From assembly GCF_017877055.1 (NCBI RefSeq), contig NZ_JAGIPG010000001.1, positions 1,922,001-1,986,000 of the forward strand: a stretch of DNA of 64,000 bases, given 5' to 3'. The DNA comes from Neorhizobium galegae. GTDB taxonomy: Bacteria; Pseudomonadota; Alphaproteobacteria; Rhizobiales; Rhizobiaceae. Positions within the stretch are counted from its first letter, which is position 1; every line of letters begins with the position of its first letter. The notes under the pieces are model-generated. The model saw only the letters and a program-made list of their open reading frames with translations, made no database searches and was not told the DNA's origin. Made by a program: the position numbers and the translations under genes. Shown piece by piece: positions 1-8,668 of the stretch.

Positions 1-78
1 GGCCATCACGGTCGATCTTCCGATGGCAAGCGGGATCTTCTGGGCGGCAGAGAGCCGCTCCCTTCCCTCATTCTCCAT
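1..78 (-). CDS. 5' end of an unidentified gene, truncated by the left window edge
   Basis: An ATG on the minus strand at 78 opens a reading frame that stays open for 26 codons to base 1. The peptide begins MENEGRERLSAAQKIPLAIG. An AAGG lies about 8 bases upstream of the ATG. The gene would be divergent from the MarR regulator at 267, and such partners are commonly the target of the regulator (often an efflux pump or detoxifying enzyme), but too little is visible to assign a family. The call rests only on frame, ribosome site and context. Confidence 0.35.
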   Translation of the reverse strand, partial: MENEGRERLSAAQKIPLAIGRSTVMA

Positions 79-237
79 CGCTCTCGCCTTGTCGCCCTTG
101 GCACGGCGCGAGGGCGTCAGGCAAAAGAGCCTAAAGGCGAGCTTGGCAGCGGTTCGGGGCAAAGGCCGCCCCACAACAGCAAATCCGAAACGGGTGACCT
201 TGAGTGCAAAGGATGGCATAGTGGGAAAATCCGAAAA

Positions 238-253
238 TGTTCAATATTGAACA
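238..253. promoter_or_regulatory. Perfect 16-bp palindrome, probable MarR operator
   Basis: The sequence TGTTCAATATTGAACA is its own reverse complement. It lies 13 bases before the ATG of the MarR regulator and in the gap between it and the divergent gene at the left end. MarR dimers bind palindromes of this length, usually overlapping their own promoter, so autoregulation and control of the divergent gene are likely. Binding itself is inferred. Confidence 0.65.
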
Positions 254-266
254 ATAAAGTACAGCA

Positions 267-746
267 ATGAACAAAAATCAACCCCTCCCCTGGGATCATC
301 CGCGTTTTCGCAGTTGGATCGCCGTCGCCCGCGCCTGCCAGTTGATGCAAACCGTGCTGACCCGCGAGCTCACCGAACTCGACATCAAGCCGCCGCATCT
401 CGACATCCTGATCAATCTCTACCGGTTCGAGGGAATCTCGCAGCAGGAGCTTGCCCGCAAGCTCTTGGTGGGGCGTTCCAACATGAGCATGGCGCTGCCG
501 CTGATGGAAAAGCGCGGGCTGATCGAACGGCGCGGCGACAAACAGGACAAGCGCGTGCTGCGCCTCTACCTGACCAACGAAGGCCGCTCGGTGACGGAAG
601 CGGCGATGGGCATCCAGACGGCGCTGATCGAGCGGACGCTCTCCTCCGAGCCGCTGGATCAATGCATGGCGATGGCGGAGTCCATGGAACGACTGATCGT
701 CACCCTGCAGTCGGAAATCCGCGAGGACAGCCGCGAACCCGCCTGA
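267..746 (+). CDS. MarR-family transcriptional regulator
   Basis: This 159-aa protein has the usual MarR length and layout. An N-terminal dimerisation helix is followed by a winged helix-turn-helix (about residues 45-115) with GISQQELARKLLVGRSNMSMALPLMEKRGLIERR and the wing DKQDKRVLRLYLTNEG. It should be a cytoplasmic dimer that represses transcription until a ligand, often a phenolic compound, is bound. It faces a gene running off the left end, and a perfect palindrome sits directly before its start. No ligand can be inferred from the sequence. The family is certain; the regulon is not. Confidence 0.9.
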   Translation: MNKNQPLPWDHPRFRSWIAVARACQLMQTVLTRELTELDIKPPHLDILINLYRFEGISQQELARKLLVGRSNMSMALPLMEKRGLIERRGDKQDKRVLRLYLTNEGRSVTEAAMGIQTALIERTLSSEPLDQCMAMAESMERLIVTLQSEIREDSREPA

Positions 747-753
747 TCACCGC

Positions 754-1128
754 TTACCGCGTTCTCTGTGGCGGATCGCGGGAGAAGCCCTTCTCCGTGA
801 GATCGCGCTCATAATCGGCAAACAGCTCGGCACCGCGTTCGCCGAGTTCGCGCAGATATGGCCAGGTGAAGATGCCGCTATCGTGGCCGTCGTCGAAACG
901 GATTCGCACCGCGTAATTGCCGGCCGGCGTGATCGCCGCAATGCCGACATTGCGCTTGCCGGGCACGGTCACCTTCTGGCCCGGACCATGGCCCTGCACT
1001 TCCGCCGAAGGGGACAGCACGCGCATCGTCTCGGCCGGCAAGGGATAAGCCGTGCCATCGCTGAAGGTGACGTTCAGCGTATGGCGGTCCTTGGAAACCC
1101 GCAGTTCCGTCGGCCAGATGTCGCTCAT
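754..1128 (-). CDS. DUF971 (gamma-butyrobetaine hydroxylase-like N-terminal domain) protein
   Basis: About 124 aa when started at the second ATG ([11 protein letters not shown]). An upstream in-frame ATG at 1152 would add eight residues that do not look like the family. The core [27 protein letters not shown], then [14 protein letters not shown] and the closing [18 protein letters not shown], is the standard DUF971 pattern. The domain occurs fused to gamma-butyrobetaine hydroxylases and near Mrp/ApbC iron-sulfur carriers; its role as a free-standing protein is unknown. It is divergent from moaA, which fits a possible link to iron-sulfur or cofactor assembly, but that is inference. Confidence 0.88.
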   Translation of the reverse strand: MSDIWPTELRVSKDRHTLNVTFSDGTAYPLPAETMRVLSPSAEVQGHGPGQKVTVPGKRNVGIAAITPAGNYAVRIRFDDGHDSGIFTWPYLRELGERGAELFADYERDLTEKGFSRDPPQRTR

Positions 1129-1256
1129 GCTTTTCAGGCTCCCGATTGTCATATGCCTGGCGGAGGATTATGAGCTACGACGTTTCGCCGCAAGCAGTTT
1201 TATGGCCGACCTGTTCATCCAGGCCAACTGTCGTATACTTGACGCGAAGGCTCGAA

Positions 1257-1280
1257 ACCCCCACCTTCGGGGTAAGGGAG
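1257..1280 (+). promoter_or_regulatory. Leader hairpin and ribosome binding site of moaA
   Basis: ACCCC (1257-1261) pairs with GGGGT (1269-1273) across a 7-base loop. The Shine-Dalgarno AAGGGAG follows at 1274-1280, 8 bases before a GTG. The ribosome site decides for the GTG at 1289 as start of moaA rather than the upstream ATG at 1052. The stem abuts but does not cover the ribosome site, so a regulatory role is only a possibility. I do not see the larger Moco riboswitch fold. Confidence 0.5.
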
Positions 1281-1288
1281 ATTATCAC

Positions 1289-2338
1289 GTGAACAGTTTT
1301 GCAGGACCGGTCGCAGGTGCAGCGCCCATCACCGCCGACAAGGCGCCGATGATCGATCCGTTCGGCCGCGCGGTCACCTATCTGCGCGTCTCGGTCACCG
1401 ACCGCTGCGATTTCCGCTGCACCTATTGCATGGCGGAAAACATGACCTTCCTGCCGAAAAAGGACCTGCTGACGCTGGAAGAGCTCAACCGGCTCTGTTC
1501 CGCCTTCATTTCCAAGGGCGTTCGTAAGATCCGCCTTACGGGCGGCGAGCCCCTGGTGCGCAAGAACATCATGTTCCTGGTGCGCGAGCTCGGCCAGCAC
1601 GTGAAGGCCGGTGCGCTCGACGAGCTGACGCTGACCACCAACGGCTCCCAGCTCGCAAAATACGCCGACGAGCTCTACGATAGCGGCGTGCGCCGCATCA
1701 ATGTCTCGCTCGACACGCTCAACCCCGAAAAATTCAAGGCGATCACCCGCTGGGGCGATTTCCACAAGGTCATGGAAGGCATAGACGCCGCCCAGAAGGC
1801 CGGGCTGAAGATCAAGCTGAATGCCGTGGCGCTGAAGGACTTCAACGAATTCGAGATCGCCGACATGCTGCGTTTCGCGCATGGCCGCGGCATGGACATG
1901 ACGGTCATCGAGACCATGCCGATGGGCGAGATCGACGAGGACCGCACCGACCAGTACCTGCCGCTCTCCAAGCTGCGCGCCGATCTCGAGGAACACTTCA
2001 CCCTGACCGAGATCCCCTACAAGACCGGCGGCCCTGCCCGCTATGTCGAGGTTGAGGAAACCGGCGGGCGCCTTGGCTTCATCACGCCGATGACCCATAA
2101 CTTCTGCGAGAGCTGCAACCGCGTGCGCCTCACCTGCACCGGCACGCTCTACATGTGCCTCGGCCAGAACGACGCGGCCGACCTGCGCACCGCGCTGCGG
2201 GCGTCCGAGAACGACGATTATCTCTCGGCCGCAATCGACGAAGCGATCACCCGCAAACCCAAGGGTCACGATTTCATCATCGACCGCACCCACAAGCGTC
2301 CCGCCGTCGCCCGCCACATGAGTGTCACCGGCGGGTGA
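1289..2338 (+). CDS. moaA: GTP 3',8-cyclase MoaA
   Basis: MoaA is a radical-SAM enzyme that rearranges GTP to 3',8-cyclo-GTP, the first step of molybdenum cofactor synthesis. With the GTG start the protein is 349 aa, the family's normal size. Visible marks are the radical-SAM cluster CDFRCTYC near residue 35, the SAM-binding RLTGGEPL, a C-terminal second 4Fe-4S site ([18 protein letters not shown]) and the essential terminal Gly-Gly in SVTGG. moaC, moaE and moaD are not in the window, but mobA and mobB lie 5 kb downstream on the same strand. A bidirectional terminator ends the gene. Confidence 0.96.
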   Translation: MNSFAGPVAGAAPITADKAPMIDPFGRAVTYLRVSVTDRCDFRCTYCMAENMTFLPKKDLLTLEELNRLCSAFISKGVRKIRLTGGEPLVRKNIMFLVRELGQHVKAGALDELTLTTNGSQLAKYADELYDSGVRRINVSLDTLNPEKFKAITRWGDFHKVMEGIDAAQKAGLKIKLNAVALKDFNEFEIADMLRFAHGRGMDMTVIETMPMGEIDEDRTDQYLPLSKLRADLEEHFTLTEIPYKTGGPARYVEVEETGGRLGFITPMTHNFCESCNRVRLTCTGTLYMCLGQNDAADLRTALRASENDDYLSAAIDEAITRKPKGHDFIIDRTHKRPAVARHMSVTGG

Positions 2339-2394
2339 TATCCGCGCCGGCTCCGCCCTCAAGACACAACCCGCCCATTGCTGACACTCAACAA

Positions 2395-2422
2395 AAAAGC
2401 CGGAACTCGCGTCCCGGCTTTT
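2395..2422. terminator. Bidirectional intrinsic terminator between moaA and the chemoreceptor gene
   Basis: AAAAGCCGG (2395-2403) pairs perfectly with CCGGCTTTT (2414-2422) across a 10-base loop. The A-run on one side and T-run on the other make it work on both strands, serving moaA from the left and the minus-strand chemoreceptor gene from the right, which converge here. Confidence 0.85.
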
Positions 2423-2443
2423 GAAATCATGTGAGGCGGAGCC

Positions 2444-5005
2444 TCAGGCCGCGTCGCTGCGGCGGAAAGCTCCCCGGCGTTCGTTGGCGCCGGCGTGGAA
2501 ATTGACGCTGGGATCGCGCGTCTTGAAGCGCTCGATCTTTTCCGACAGCATTTCCACGCGCCTGCGCAGGCCGTGGATCTCGGCGTTGTTTTCCTCGACC
2601 ATCGCGGCGTTGCGCTGGGTGATCAGCTCGACTTCCTGCACGGCCTTGGTGACTTCGTTGATGCCGGTCGACTGCTCGCCGGTGGCCGCCGAAATCTGGG
2701 ACACCAGTTTGCGGACATCGGTGATGTGCGTGATGATCTCGGTGAGGGCCGTACCGGTCTCCTCGACGAGATGCACGCCGTTGTTGACCTGGGTCGAGCT
2801 TGCCGAGATGAGGCCCTTGATTTCGCGGGCAGCACCGGCGCAACGCTGCGCCAGTTCGCGGACTTCCTGGGCAACGACCGCAAAGCCGCGGCCTGCCTCG
2901 CCGGCACGGGCTGCCTCGACGCCGGCATTCAGTGCCAGGAGATTGGTCTGGAAGGCGATCTCGTCGATAACGCCGATGATGGTCGCGATCTTCTCCGAGG
3001 AACGGCTGATCTCGCCCATGGCATCGACGGCGCGCGATACGACCTCGCCGGAGCGGACGGCGAAATCTTCGGTCTCGTTGACCGAGACGGATGTCTGCTT
3101 GGCGCTTTCGGCCGTCGAGCGGACGATTTCGCTCAGATGGCGCAGTGCGCGCGAGCTCTGTTCGAGTGCTGCAGCCTGCTGTTCCGTGCGGCGGGCAAGA
3201 TCGTCCGCCGAAGCGGCGAGATTGCCGGTGCCGCCGTCGATTTCTTCCGCGGTCGAGCGAACGTCGGCGAGCGTGGCACGGAGCGCCTCGACAGCCTGGT
3301 TGTATGTGCGCGCCATCTCGATGAAGTCTTCCGGCAGGTTTTCGTCCATGCTGCACTCGAGGTCGCCCTCGGCAAGTTTGCCGAGCATGTCGTTGAGTGC
3401 AGTCAGCGCCTGGCGCTGTTCGCCGGCAATGCGGGCGCGCTCGGAGGCGCGGCGCTCGGACTCGGCCGTCGAGAGCTCGCGTGCCGCAGCGGCATCCTGC
3501 TCCAGGCGGACATTTTCGACCGCCGCATCGCGGAAGACGGTGACCGAACGAACCATGTCGCCGATCTCGTCGCCGCGTTCGCGGCCTTCGATCTTGACCT
3601 CAAGATCGCCATCGGCGAGCCGCTTCATCACTTCGGTGACACGGCGCAGCGGGCCGCGCAGCGTTTCCACCAGCATTAGGCCGCCGGCAATGGCAAGCAG
3701 CGTGCCGACCACCATGGCGACGAGCGACAGCTGGGCGGAACGCTCGCTGTCTTCCTTGCCGACCTCCTGGGCCTGGGCCACGAAATTCTTGAGGCCGGCC
3801 ATGCCGCCGGTCAGAGTTTCGCCGGCGGCGGCGCGCGCCTTTTTCCAGTCGGCGGCGATGGTGAGAAGCTTGGCGGTATCGTCCTCGATCGACTTCAGGC
3901 GCGGCTGAAGCGTGGTCGAGAAGTCGCGCATGGCCGGGTTTCTGGCGAGTTCGGAAACTTCCGCACTGGCGGCCTTCAGCTTTGCCATGACGTCGAGGAC
4001 GACCTTGCGCGCGTCCTCCGTCTGCGTGGCGCGCAACCGCTCGACGTAGAGCTGCATGGCGTCGATCAGCCGCAACGCTTCGGCACTGCGGTCGAGAAGC
4101 GTGCGCAGGCTGGCAACCTCGCCTTCGATGCTGGCGAAACGGCTGGCCGCATTGCCGGCCTTGCTGGTGACTTCCGCCTCCATCTTGGCCTGGAATTTCT
4201 CCATGCCGGCAACGGTGTCGCGCACGGCCTTTGCCTTTTCCGAAACATCCTGATTGCCCTTGATGGTGGCAGCAAGAGCATTGATCGCGTCGTTGATCGG
4301 CTTCAGCTGCTTGATGCCGTTCGGGGTGAGGAAGGCCTGAACCTCCTGAAACGTCTTGTCCAGGATGCCGAGATACATGTCGGCGGTACTGATCGCGCCG
4401 TCGTCCGTGCCGGTTTCCTTGACGGAATTGCGAAGCTCGCCGATCTGTTCGGCGATCGCCTTGTAGGCATAGGCTTCCAGCACCATGCCCTTGGCGAATT
4501 TTTCCTTGCCTTCGAACTGCTTGCGAACGTTGGCAACCTGATCCGAGACCCCTATCGCGACGGTACGCACGTCGTCGATACTGCCGTCGAGCGCTGCTGC
4601 ATTTTCGTCACGCCTCTGCTTGATCTTCCAGAGCACATCGGTCTCGGTGCGCATCTTCGGCGCGAGGCCGATGACGACGGCGATGCGTTCGCGGTCTCCA
4701 TCGGTGACCAGCAGGTCCTCGAGCACGTTGACGCCGCTCTCCTGCTTGTCGATCGCAGCCTTCAAGGCGGCAAGTGACGCATTGTCGGGCTTGCCGTTGA
4801 ATTCCTGGAGAACCGCCTGGAGGTTTTCAAAGTCGCCGATGTTTTCGATCGTCGCACGCGTCACCGTCATATGACCGTTCAGCATGCTGGCCGTATAGTA
4901 ACCCGCAAGGCCTACCCCGGCGATCAAAAGCACCAGCGGGATGACGAACAGGAGAACCTTGGTGACGATCCTGCGGCTCTGAAGAAGACGATCGATGAAA
5001 GACAT
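2444..5005 (-). CDS. Methyl-accepting chemotaxis protein with large periplasmic HBM-type sensor
   Basis: Started at the ATG at 5005, which is preceded by GGGGGAAAA, the protein has 853 aa. Order: membrane helix about 15-40; a helical periplasmic region of about 380 residues resembling the helical bimodular (HBM) ligand domain; a second membrane helix about 420-443; HAMP about 444-497; a second HAMP-like segment about 535-575 ([18 protein letters not shown]); and the signalling domain with the tip [20 protein letters not shown] near 675-700. It would pass ligand signals to CheW/CheA. HBM receptors known elsewhere sense organic acids or amines; the ligand here is unknown. No che genes are near. 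The C-terminus ends RRSDAA without a CheR pentapeptide. Confidence 0.9.
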   Translation of the reverse strand: MSFIDRLLQSRRIVTKVLLFVIPLVLLIAGVGLAGYYTASMLNGHMTVTRATIENIGDFENLQAVLQEFNGKPDNASLAALKAAIDKQESGVNVLEDLLVTDGDRERIAVVIGLAPKMRTETDVLWKIKQRRDENAAALDGSIDDVRTVAIGVSDQVANVRKQFEGKEKFAKGMVLEAYAYKAIAEQIGELRNSVKETGTDDGAISTADMYLGILDKTFQEVQAFLTPNGIKQLKPINDAINALAATIKGNQDVSEKAKAVRDTVAGMEKFQAKMEAEVTSKAGNAASRFASIEGEVASLRTLLDRSAEALRLIDAMQLYVERLRATQTEDARKVVLDVMAKLKAASAEVSELARNPAMRDFSTTLQPRLKSIEDDTAKLLTIAADWKKARAAAGETLTGGMAGLKNFVAQAQEVGKEDSERSAQLSLVAMVVGTLLAIAGGLMLVETLRGPLRRVTEVMKRLADGDLEVKIEGRERGDEIGDMVRSVTVFRDAAVENVRLEQDAAAARELSTAESERRASERARIAGEQRQALTALNDMLGKLAEGDLECSMDENLPEDFIEMARTYNQAVEALRATLADVRSTAEEIDGGTGNLAASADDLARRTEQQAAALEQSSRALRHLSEIVRSTAESAKQTSVSVNETEDFAVRSGEVVSRAVDAMGEISRSSEKIATIIGVIDEIAFQTNLLALNAGVEAARAGEAGRGFAVVAQEVRELAQRCAGAAREIKGLISASSTQVNNGVHLVEETGTALTEIITHITDVRKLVSQISAATGEQSTGINEVTKAVQEVELITQRNAAMVEENNAEIHGLRRRVEMLSEKIERFKTRDPSVNFHAGANERRGAFRRSDAA

Positions 5006-5282
5006 TTTTCCCCCAACTGTAAACCAGATGCGGCTTCGCGTCAGCGCATTCGCGAAACAGCAACGGCACGATTCCAGCTTCATGCGGGAATGAATAGCTT
5101 TCACAATCGTCAAATTCGGTTGAACAACGGTTAATTCGGGACCCTTACAATTCATATTGTTACACAGTGTCGGATATCCGATTTTCCTGCCGCTATCCAA
5201 AAGAGTACCGCCCGGGAGGCAATCGGGCTGGCGACGCGTAAGCCGTTGCTTTAAGAGACCCGGTACCGGAGGAATCTCGCAG

Positions 5283-6188
5283 ATGGCATGGTCTGAAAAT
5301 TCGCGGGGCGCATTGTTCATGTCGCTCGCCATGGCGGCTTTCACCTGCAACGACGCGCTGGTCAAGTCGGTCACCCCGGAGCTCAGCATCCCCCAGATCA
5401 TGGCAGTACGCGGCGTCATGGCGACACTGCTGATCTACTGTGTCGCGCGCTACATGGGCGTGACCCTGTCGGCCAAGGCGGTCATGCATCCGCTGGTGCT
5501 GCTGCGCACTTTCTTCGAGCTTGGCGCCACCCTGACCTTCCTCTCGGCACTTGCCCATATTGAATTTGCCGCCATGTCGTCGATCATGCAGGCATTGCCG
5601 CTTGCCGTAACATTGGGGGCAGCGCTTTTCTTGAACGAGCCGGTCGGCTGGCGGCGCTGGACGGCGATCGGCGTCGGCTTCCTCGGCGTGCTCATCATCA
5701 TTCGACCAGGCCCGGAAGGATTCACGCCGGCAGCCCTGCTCGCCGTCATCGCCTGCTGTTTTACGGCATGCCGCGATCTCACCACCAAACGCATCAAGGC
5801 CGACATTCCTTCGTTGACGGTGACGCTCTTCACCTCCCTCGCCAACACCGTTGTCGGGGCAATCCTGGTTGTGCCGATGGGCGGCTGGCAGCCGGTCAGC
5901 ACCTATGCGCTGGGACATCTGGCATTTGCGTCCGTGCTGGTTTTCGCAGGCTACCAGGCGATCATCCAATCGATGCGCACGGGCGAGATCTCCTTCATCG
6001 CGCCCTTCCGCTATACCGGCCTGCTCTGGGCCTTGGTCATCGGCATTTTCGTCTTCGGCGAACATCCGAACGCCTATATGCTCGTGGGCGCGGCAGTCGT
6101 TATCGGTTCCGGCCTTTATACCTTCTATCGCGAGCGCAAGCGGCAGGGCATCACCACCGACAAGGCCGCCGCCGCCCCGCCGGCCTGA
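5283..6188 (+). CDS. DMT-superfamily (EamA) inner-membrane transporter
   Basis: 301 aa with ten predicted membrane segments arranged as two EamA repeats (about 8-140 and 155-290). The start at 5283 is chosen because GGAGGA lies 9 bases upstream; a longer frame from 5157 has no ribosome site and a non-membrane N-terminus. Family members export metabolites or drugs, or take up small solutes such as S-adenosylmethionine. The substrate cannot be read from the sequence. An MFS exporter follows 36 bases later on the same strand, so the two may be co-transcribed with mobA and mobB. Confidence 0.85.
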   Translation: MAWSENSRGALFMSLAMAAFTCNDALVKSVTPELSIPQIMAVRGVMATLLIYCVARYMGVTLSAKAVMHPLVLLRTFFELGATLTFLSALAHIEFAAMSSIMQALPLAVTLGAALFLNEPVGWRRWTAIGVGFLGVLIIIRPGPEGFTPAALLAVIACCFTACRDLTTKRIKADIPSLTVTLFTSLANTVVGAILVVPMGGWQPVSTYALGHLAFASVLVFAGYQAIIQSMRTGEISFIAPFRYTGLLWALVIGIFVFGEHPNAYMLVGAAVVIGSGLYTFYRERKRQGITTDKAAAAPPA

Positions 6189-6224
6189 GAGGAAGAGGCG
6201 GGGTGGAAGGGCCGAAAGGCGGGC

Positions 6225-7469
6225 GTGAAAGGACAAGACGACGTGCAGCAAAGCCAATTTCTGGATAGACGAACCCCGCCCCATATCCTGACGCTCGTCG
6301 TCTGCGCCGGACTTGCCGCCCTCTCGCTCAATGTCTTCCTGCCGTCGCTTTCCGCCATGGCGATCCATTTCGGCACCGACTATGCCGTCATGCAGCTCGC
6401 CGTCTCCGGTTATATCGCCGGCACTGCCTTGCTGCAGCTGGTGCTCGGTCCGCTTTCCGACCTCTTCGGCCGCCGCCGGGTGATGATCGGCAGCATCCTG
6501 ATCATGCTGGTCGGCACCGTGATCTGCCTGATGGCCGCAAACGTCACCGTCTTCATGATCGGAAGGCTGCTGCAGACGGCCGTCGTCGCAGGCTTCGTCC
6601 TGCCGCGCGCGATCATCCGCGATACGGTGCCGATGGAGAGCGCCGCCTCGATGATCGCCTATGTGACCATGGGCATGTCGCTGGTGCCGATGATCAGCCC
6701 GACGATCGGCGGCGCGCTCAACGACATGTTCGGCTGGGAGGCGAATTTCGCCTTGATGCTCGGCCTCGGCCTGTTGACCCTGACGCTCGTCTTCACCGAT
6801 CTGGGCGAAACGAACCGCGCACCGGCCGCCAGCTTCACCGCCCAATTCCGCAGCTGGCCGGACCTTTTTCGCTCGCGGCGCTTCTGGGGCTATACGTTTA
6901 CTTCGACCTTCTCGTCGGGGGTGTTCTTCTCGTTCCTGGGCGGCGCGCCCTTCGTCGGCACGGCGATCTATCATCTGTCGCCGACCATGCTCGGGGTGCA
7001 GTTCTTCCTGATCGCGGCCGGCTACATGATCGGCAACTTCATTTCGGGCCGCTATACCCGCCAGTTCGGCACGATGACCATGATGATCTCCGGCAGCTTG
7101 GTGAGCCTTGTCGGCGTTCTCATCACCGCCGGGTTCCTCGCCGCGGAAGCGCCTTGGCCGCTCGCCTTCTTCGCGCCTCTGGCATTGACCGGCGTCGGCA
7201 ACGGCCTCACCCTTCCAAGCTCCAATGCCGGCATCGTCAGCGTGCGGCCGCACCTCGCGGGCTCCGCTTCCGGCCTCGGCGGCGCGATCACCGTCGGTGG
7301 CGGCGCCGCGCTGTCGACACTTGCCGCGGCGTTGCTCAAGGAAGAGAGCGGCGCCATGCCGCTTCTCGTGGTCATGGGCGTCACGACCATCCTGGCGCTC
7401 GTCGCCACCGCCTATGTCCGGCAGATCGACCGCCGCGAAGGCGCGATCCCGACCAGGGACAACGACTGA
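6225..7469 (+). CDS. Bcr/CflA-type MFS drug-resistance transporter
   Basis: 414 aa from a GTG at 6225; a second in-frame GTG at 6243 with AAAGGA upstream is an equally good start. Twelve membrane segments are visible. The MFS motif A appears as GPLSDLFGRRRVMI between helices 2 and 3, and helix 4 carries GRLLQ followed by helix 5 with the Bcr/CflA-like SLVPMISPTIGG. The protein should extrude drugs or sulfonamide-like compounds by proton antiport. Its stop codon overlaps the ATG of mobA by one base (TGATG), which indicates translational coupling with the molybdenum cofactor genes, an odd functional mix. Confidence 0.88.
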   Translation: MKGQDDVQQSQFLDRRTPPHILTLVVCAGLAALSLNVFLPSLSAMAIHFGTDYAVMQLAVSGYIAGTALLQLVLGPLSDLFGRRRVMIGSILIMLVGTVICLMAANVTVFMIGRLLQTAVVAGFVLPRAIIRDTVPMESAASMIAYVTMGMSLVPMISPTIGGALNDMFGWEANFALMLGLGLLTLTLVFTDLGETNRAPAASFTAQFRSWPDLFRSRRFWGYTFTSTFSSGVFFSFLGGAPFVGTAIYHLSPTMLGVQFFLIAAGYMIGNFISGRYTRQFGTMTMMISGSLVSLVGVLITAGFLAAEAPWPLAFFAPLALTGVGNGLTLPSSNAGIVSVRPHLAGSASGLGGAITVGGGAALSTLAAALLKEESGAMPLLVVMGVTTILALVATAYVRQIDRREGAIPTRDND

Positions 7470-8107
7470 TGCCCACAGCCGCCGCTCCTCCCATCCGGCC
7501 TCCGGGCCTCGTCCTTGCCGGCGGCAAATCGAGCCGCATGGGCACCGACAAGGCTTTTCTCACCATCGGCGGCGACACGATACTCGGCCATGTGGTGCGG
7601 CGGCTCCTGCCTCAGATCTCGGAAATCACCCTCAACGCGCCGATGGGCTTCCCCAATCCACTCGGCTTGCGCCTGCTGCCGGACCTTGTTCCGGGCCAGA
7701 TCGGCCCGCTTGCCGGCGTGCTCGCCGGCCTGCGCGACATCCAGGCCCGCGGCCTTCAGGCAACCCATCTTCTCACCGTCCCCTCCGACAGTCCCTTTGT
7801 ACCCGCCGATCTGGTGCGCCGGCTCGATGCCGAGGCGGGCGATCCGAACGCGATCGTCATCGCCGCCTCGGACGGCCGCGATCATCCGGTCTTCGGGCTC
7901 TGGCCGGTTTCCATCGTCGACGATCTGGAAACCTGGCTCTCCCACCCCGACAACCGGCGGATCACGGCGTTCCTGGAGCGTCACCATACGGTGACTGTCG
8001 AATTCCCGCTGGTCGAGACGCCGCAAGGGCTGCTCGATCTCTTCTTCAACATCAACACGCCCGGGGATCTTCAAGAGGCGCGTCGTTTCGCTGAGGTGCT
8101 TTCATGA
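7469..8107 (+). CDS. mobA: Molybdenum cofactor guanylyltransferase MobA
   Basis: MobA transfers GMP from GTP to molybdopterin to make MGD for DMSO-reductase-family enzymes. 212 aa, usual for the family. The nucleotide-binding signature LAGGKSSRMGTDKAFL is at about residues 16-31. The acceptor motif PSDSPF is near residue 110 and DGRDHPVFGLW near 135. The start is fixed by the one-base overlap with the MFS stop. The end overlaps mobB by four bases. It completes a pathway begun by moaA upstream. Confidence 0.95.
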   Translation: MPTAAAPPIRPPGLVLAGGKSSRMGTDKAFLTIGGDTILGHVVRRLLPQISEITLNAPMGFPNPLGLRLLPDLVPGQIGPLAGVLAGLRDIQARGLQATHLLTVPSDSPFVPADLVRRLDAEAGDPNAIVIAASDGRDHPVFGLWPVSIVDDLETWLSHPDNRRITAFLERHHTVTVEFPLVETPQGLLDLFFNINTPGDLQEARRFAEVLS

Positions 8108-8619
8108 CCTCTCCCCGTGTCTTCGGCATTTCCGGCTGGAAAAATTCTGGCAAGACGGGTCTGGCGGTGCGGCTGGTGGCGGAATTCACCCGCCGCGGCT
8201 ACGCGATCTCGACCATCAAGCACGCTCACCACGATTTCGACATCGACAAGGTGGGGGCGGATTCCTTCCGCCACCGCCAGGCCGGCGCCCACGAAGTGGC
8301 GATCGTTTCCGGCACCCGCTTTGCGATCATGCACGAGTTGCGCGGCGCGCCGGAACCGAGCTTCGAGGAAATCCTCTCCCGCCTCGCCCCCTGCGATCTG
8401 GTGCTGATCGAGGGCTACAAACGCGAACCTGTCCCGAAGATCGAGGCCCGCCGCCTCGAGGCGAGCAACCGCGAACCGCTGGCGCCCAGCGATCCCCACA
8501 TCGTCGCCATCGCCGCAGACCACCCGGTCCCGGATACCACCATCCCGGTCTTCGACCTCGACGATACGAACGCGATTGCCGATTTCATCGCCGAGCTGAC
8601 GGGGCTTCCCGACAAATAA
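8104..8619 (+). CDS. mobB: Molybdopterin-guanine dinucleotide biosynthesis adaptor MobB
   Basis: 171 aa GTP-binding adaptor that assists MobA and cofactor delivery. The P-loop is GWKNSGKTGLAVRL (residues 11-24). The switch-like STIKHAHHDFDIDKVGADSFRHRQAGA is typical of MobB, and DLVLIEGYKREPVPKIE is the Walker-B segment. The ATG overlaps the mobA stop (ATGA), so the two are translationally coupled. A strong terminator follows directly after the stop. Confidence 0.95.
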   Translation: MTSPRVFGISGWKNSGKTGLAVRLVAEFTRRGYAISTIKHAHHDFDIDKVGADSFRHRQAGAHEVAIVSGTRFAIMHELRGAPEPSFEEILSRLAPCDLVLIEGYKREPVPKIEARRLEASNREPLAPSDPHIVAIAADHPVPDTTIPVFDLDDTNAIADFIAELTGLPDK

Positions 8620-8620
8620 A

Positions 8621-8646
8621 AAGCCGCCGGATCGCTCCGGCGGCTT
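8621..8646. terminator. Intrinsic terminator after mobB
   Basis: AAGCCGCCGG (8621-8630) pairs perfectly with CCGGCGGCTT (8637-8646) around the loop ATCGCT, with A- and T-rich flanks. It lies between the convergent mobB and OmpA-family genes and can act for both. Confidence 0.85.
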
Positions 8647-8668
8647 GGTTTGAGGTACCCGAAACCTT

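Noticed and set aside
23..250. 75-codon plus-strand frame at the left edge
   Set aside because: It has no ribosome site, its peptide is of a composition typical of antisense frames, and it would overlap the probable operator of the MarR gene.
1175..2362. 395-codon minus-strand frame across moaA
   Set aside because: It is antisense to moaA and lacks any domain; His/Gly/Val-rich composition is typical of reverse frames of GC-rich genes.
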